64,000 bases of DNA from Phaeobacter cretensis (GTDB lineage Bacteria; Pseudomonadota; Alphaproteobacteria; Rhodobacterales; Rhodobacteraceae): contig NZ_JBKBEU010000001.1 in NCBI RefSeq assembly GCF_047372505.1, positions 2,728,001 through 2,792,000 of the forward strand, written 5' to 3'. The translations under genes and the position numbers were made by a program. Shown piece by piece: positions 61,794-64,000 of the stretch (the first letter of the stretch is position 1; every line of letters starts with the position of its first letter). The notes below the pieces were generated by a model. It saw only the letters and a list, made by a program, of their open reading frames with translations. It was not told the origin of the DNA and searched no databases.

Positions 61794-63200
61794 TCAATCC
61801 ATCACATAGCCATAAGAGCCGTTGAAGTCTTGTTTAGCGACTTCGCTGGCAGGGCCTTTCTGGCCCTTGGAGACCCGACCCATCAGGAACAGCTCGCTCT
61901 CACTTGGCGGGCGTATCCGGTCGGTTGGCAGGCTCAGTGCCTCACCGCGCGTCGGCGTGACCAAATGGGCGCTGACAATGATGACCAGCTCCGTCTGAGC
62001 GCGCTGGTAGTTGGCGCTACGGAACAGGGACCCCAGAACAGGGACATCCCCGATCCACGGCAGTTGAGAAGAGCTGTCACGGAACTCGTCGCGTATCAGC
62101 CCAGCGATGGCAAAGCTTTCACCATCGCGCAGTTCCACCGTGGTCGAGGTTTCGCGTCGAGAGAAGGCGGCGATGCTAAGGCCGTTCAGCTCAATCGAGT
62201 TGGTAGGGTCGATTGCAGAGACCGCAGCCTTCATTTCGAGGTTGATGACGTCGGCATCGACCACTCGTGGAACGAAGTTGAGCTCGATCCCGAAAGGTTT
62301 GAATTCGATTGTAATAACGCCGTCTTCCTGAGCGACGGGGATAGGATATTCACCACCTGCGAGGAATTTGGCCTCCTGGCCCGATAGGGCCGAAAGGTTT
62401 GGCTCGGCCAGCGTACGTACGACGCCTTTCTGTTCCAATGCCTCCAGCAACAGGTTGACCTGAAACGCTCCAGCATTGAAGCCAAAGACAAAGGCACCGG
62501 TGTTGTCGTTGGCAGCGGGTATGTTGCCGGCAAGGCTGTTTGTCAGCGCGCCTTGGGTATTGAGTGTGCTGGTGCCACCATTGACGCCAACACTATTGCC
62601 GCCATTCACACCCAGTGAAGCGCTAAGAGATTTGGAGACCGTGCGCTGCATTTCGGCAAAACGGACCTTGAGCATGACCTGTTGCACGCCGCCGACGGAC
62701 ATCAGGTTGCTGACCCGCTCGGGTGCGTAACGTTCCGCCAGATCGAGCGCGCGTTGCAGGCGCGAAGAGCTGGATACAACACCCGAAAGTACGATGCCGT
62801 CATTGGCGGTGCGTACTTCGATCTTTTCACCGGGCAGGATCTGCCGCAGTCGTTCCTTAAATTCACTAACATCTGCTGCGACGCGGACATCGACATTCGT
62901 GATCAGTCGGCCGGAGGCGTCCAACAGGGTCAGTGTGGTCAGCCCCGGTGCCTTTCCAAGCACATAAATGGTGCGATCCGAAAGAGAAGAGATATCGGCG
63001 ATGCTAGGGTTTGCAATGCTGAGTTCGGAGAAGGGGACGTCGCTTTCGACCACCACCGCCCGATTCATTGGCACATCAAGATTGGCGGCGGTGCCCTTTT
63101 TGACAACGCGCAACCCATTCGCCCAGGCCGCATCTGCGACCGGGAAACACACCAGCGAAAGCCCGGTTAGGGCCGCTGCTACATACCGTCTAAAAGCCAT
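61794..63200 (-). CDS. rcpA: Tad/Flp pilus secretin RcpA (CpaC)
   Basis: Outer-membrane secretin channel, 468 residues. Signal peptide ends near AWA-NG (about 28). An N-terminal pilus-assembly domain and BON-like fold (about 30-180) are followed by the secretin beta-barrel region with AEPNLSALSGQEAKFLAGGEYPIP (about 280-303) and LPWIGDVPVLGSLFRS. The start is the ATG just after GGCAGG; the longer frame starts seven codons earlier. It follows a strong terminator on the minus strand, so it may have its own promoter. Confidence 0.93.
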   Translation of the reverse strand: MAFRRYVAAALTGLSLVCFPVADAAWANGLRVVKKGTAANLDVPMNRAVVVESDVPFSELSIANPSIADISSLSDRTIYVLGKAPGLTTLTLLDASGRLITNVDVRVAADVSEFKERLRQILPGEKIEVRTANDGIVLSGVVSSSSRLQRALDLAERYAPERVSNLMSVGGVQQVMLKVRFAEMQRTVSKSLSASLGVNGGNSVGVNGGTSTLNTQGALTNSLAGNIPAANDNTGAFVFGFNAGAFQVNLLLEALEQKGVVRTLAEPNLSALSGQEAKFLAGGEYPIPVAQEDGVITIEFKPFGIELNFVPRVVDADVINLEMKAAVSAIDPTNSIELNGLSIAAFSRRETSTTVELRDGESFAIAGLIRDEFRDSSSQLPWIGDVPVLGSLFRSANYQRAQTELVIIVSAHLVTPTRGEALSLPTDRIRPPSESELFLMGRVSKGQKGPASEVAKQDFNGSYGYVMD

Positions 63201-63349
63201 GTGACCTGCCTTTCCGATCACGCCTCAATGTTGGGTCTTTTCGCCCAAGTTTGCGCTACTCTGCGCCCATCGGCGAATTTTTGCAAGAATCAATGGCTTC
63301 CGGGGTGCAGCTACATTGGTTCACCTGTGGGGTGTCGGCAACAATCACG

Positions 63350-63379
63350 AAAAAACACCGCCCTCGGAAGAGCGATGTT
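63350..63379 (-). terminator. Intrinsic terminator between rcpC and rcpA
   Basis: On the minus strand AACATCGCTCT and AGGGCGGTGTT form an 11-base-pair stem (two G-U) around TCCG, followed by six T. It lies inside the tad array, 47 bases after the rcpC stop and 150 bases before rcpA. Confidence 0.8.
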
Positions 63380-63426
63380 TGATTTATTATCCACCTGAAA
63401 CCTTTGCAGGAATGCCTGGTGTGGGA

Positions 63427-64000
63427 TCAGTTGGTACAGGGGATCGGGATCTCCACCACTTCCGCGCCACGTCTCGTGCGGATGGTGCAGACTTTCTCCT
63501 GCTCAGCTTGTTGCGGGGCCTCTATGGCGCCCAGACCCAAAAGGCTACGCTGATCTACTTCAATCACCGAAGAAGCGACGGTATCATCGCCGGCACCAAC
63601 AAGGGACAGCGATAGACGGCCCGTGGATTGTGCTTGCGCTAGGGCGGCGACCTGTTCGGGACGCACTGCGGCGGTGACGGTGCGCGCAATGACAGCACCA
63701 TCCAGATCGCCACCAGCGGTCTGATCGACGGCGATCAGTTCGATATTGGTCTGGATCAGACGCGTGAATTCGCCATTGCGACCACTATTATGATCCTGCA
63801 ATGAACCGGTCCAGTAGACATCAACATGGTCACCGGGGCGCAGGAAACCCGACACGCCTGACGATACATCGACGCGGATGGCAAAGGCGCGCATTCCTTT
63901 GGCAAGACGCGAGGTGATGCCCGCGTCTTCTCCGGGTTTGGTAACTTTGACGGCCAGAATCGCCTCATCCTTTTCCATGCGGCGCAGCACCACGCGATGA
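63427..64000 (-). CDS. rcpC: Flp pilus assembly protein RcpC (CpaB), 5'-partial
   Basis: Periplasmic/inner-membrane Flp pilus assembly protein. The frame is open to the window end, so the N-terminus (signal anchor and first beta region) is missing; about 190 residues are visible. The SAF-like domain is recognisable from LAKGMRAFAIRVDVSSGVSGFLRPGDHVDVYWTG (first part), typical of CpaB. It precedes rcpA on the same strand as in other tad loci. Confidence 0.87.
   Translation of the reverse strand, partial: HRVVLRRMEKDEAILAVKVTKPGEDAGITSRLAKGMRAFAIRVDVSSGVSGFLRPGDHVDVYWTGSLQDHNSGRNGEFTRLIQTNIELIAVDQTAGGDLDGAVIARTVTAAVRPEQVAALAQAQSTGRLSLSLVGAGDDTVASSVIEVDQRSLLGLGAIEAPQQAEQEKVCTIRTRRGAEVVEIPIPCTN

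Overview
The window is a contiguous piece of chromosome from an alphaproteobacterium of the Rhodobacterales, most likely the marine Roseobacter group (Phaeobacter/Ruegeria-like; the genus is a guess). The basis is the neighbourhoods xerC-DUF484-fsa-priA, ruvCAB followed by ybgC-tolQRAB-pal-cpoB-tilS-ftsH, a Rhodobacterales-style tad/cpa pilus cluster, phosphatidylcholine synthase, DUF1127 proteins, and GC-rich coding DNA with frequent GTG/TTG starts and ATGA overlaps. No rRNA, tRNA, CRISPR array, prophage or intact transposase was recognised.

Layout. 1-6.8 kb: purine/ureide and nitrogen metabolism, with a urate/xanthine-type NCS2 permease (cut by the window edge), a GAPDH-family enzyme, (S)-ureidoglycine aminohydrolase, an IclR regulator and a divergent glutamine-synthetase-family enzyme. 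Two perfect palindromes lie in the divergent control region. 6.9-9.1 kb: a tandem glycine riboswitch, an orphan gcvH and an ACAD10/11-like acyl-CoA dehydrogenase. 9.3-11.7 kb: a preQ1-I riboswitch followed by queC-queD-queE-queF (queuosine precursor synthesis). 11.9-15.8 kb: truA, then ycjX-GNAT-ycjF. 15.9-18 kb: a group III truncated haemoglobin and a pentapeptide-repeat membrane protein gene split by an in-frame amber codon. 18.2-24.8 kb: ileS, ogt, pcs, two small lineage-specific proteins and xerC. 24.8-35.2 kb: DUF484, fsa, priA, an MFS transporter, prmA, ruvCAB and a MazG-like protein. 35.3-45 kb: an unknown protein, ybgC, the complete Tol-Pal system, tilS and ftsH. 45-49 kb: a MOSC protein, fhs, chorismate mutase and folD. 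49-52.7 kb: a hot-dog thioesterase and the pdeM-lhr DNA-repair pair. 52.8-64 kb: the tad pilus machinery on the minus strand, running into the window end within rcpC/cpaB.

Functional themes. Fhs, FolD and GcvH belong to folate/glycine one-carbon metabolism, consistent with methylated-substrate use in roseobacters. The que operon is controlled by its own intermediate. The Tol-Pal module is preceded by its usual YbgC. The tad cluster encodes secretin, ATPase, platform proteins, prepilin peptidase, lipoproteins and an adjacent AAA+ ATPase; the pilin and TadE/F/G pseudopilin genes are not in view and may lie past the right edge. Most of the window is conserved core genome. The most notable items are the two riboswitches (one with an unusual downstream arrangement), the amber-split pentapeptide gene, an internal terminator in the tad cluster, the GNAT enzyme translationally embedded between YcjX and YcjF, and several unassigned palindromes and repeats.
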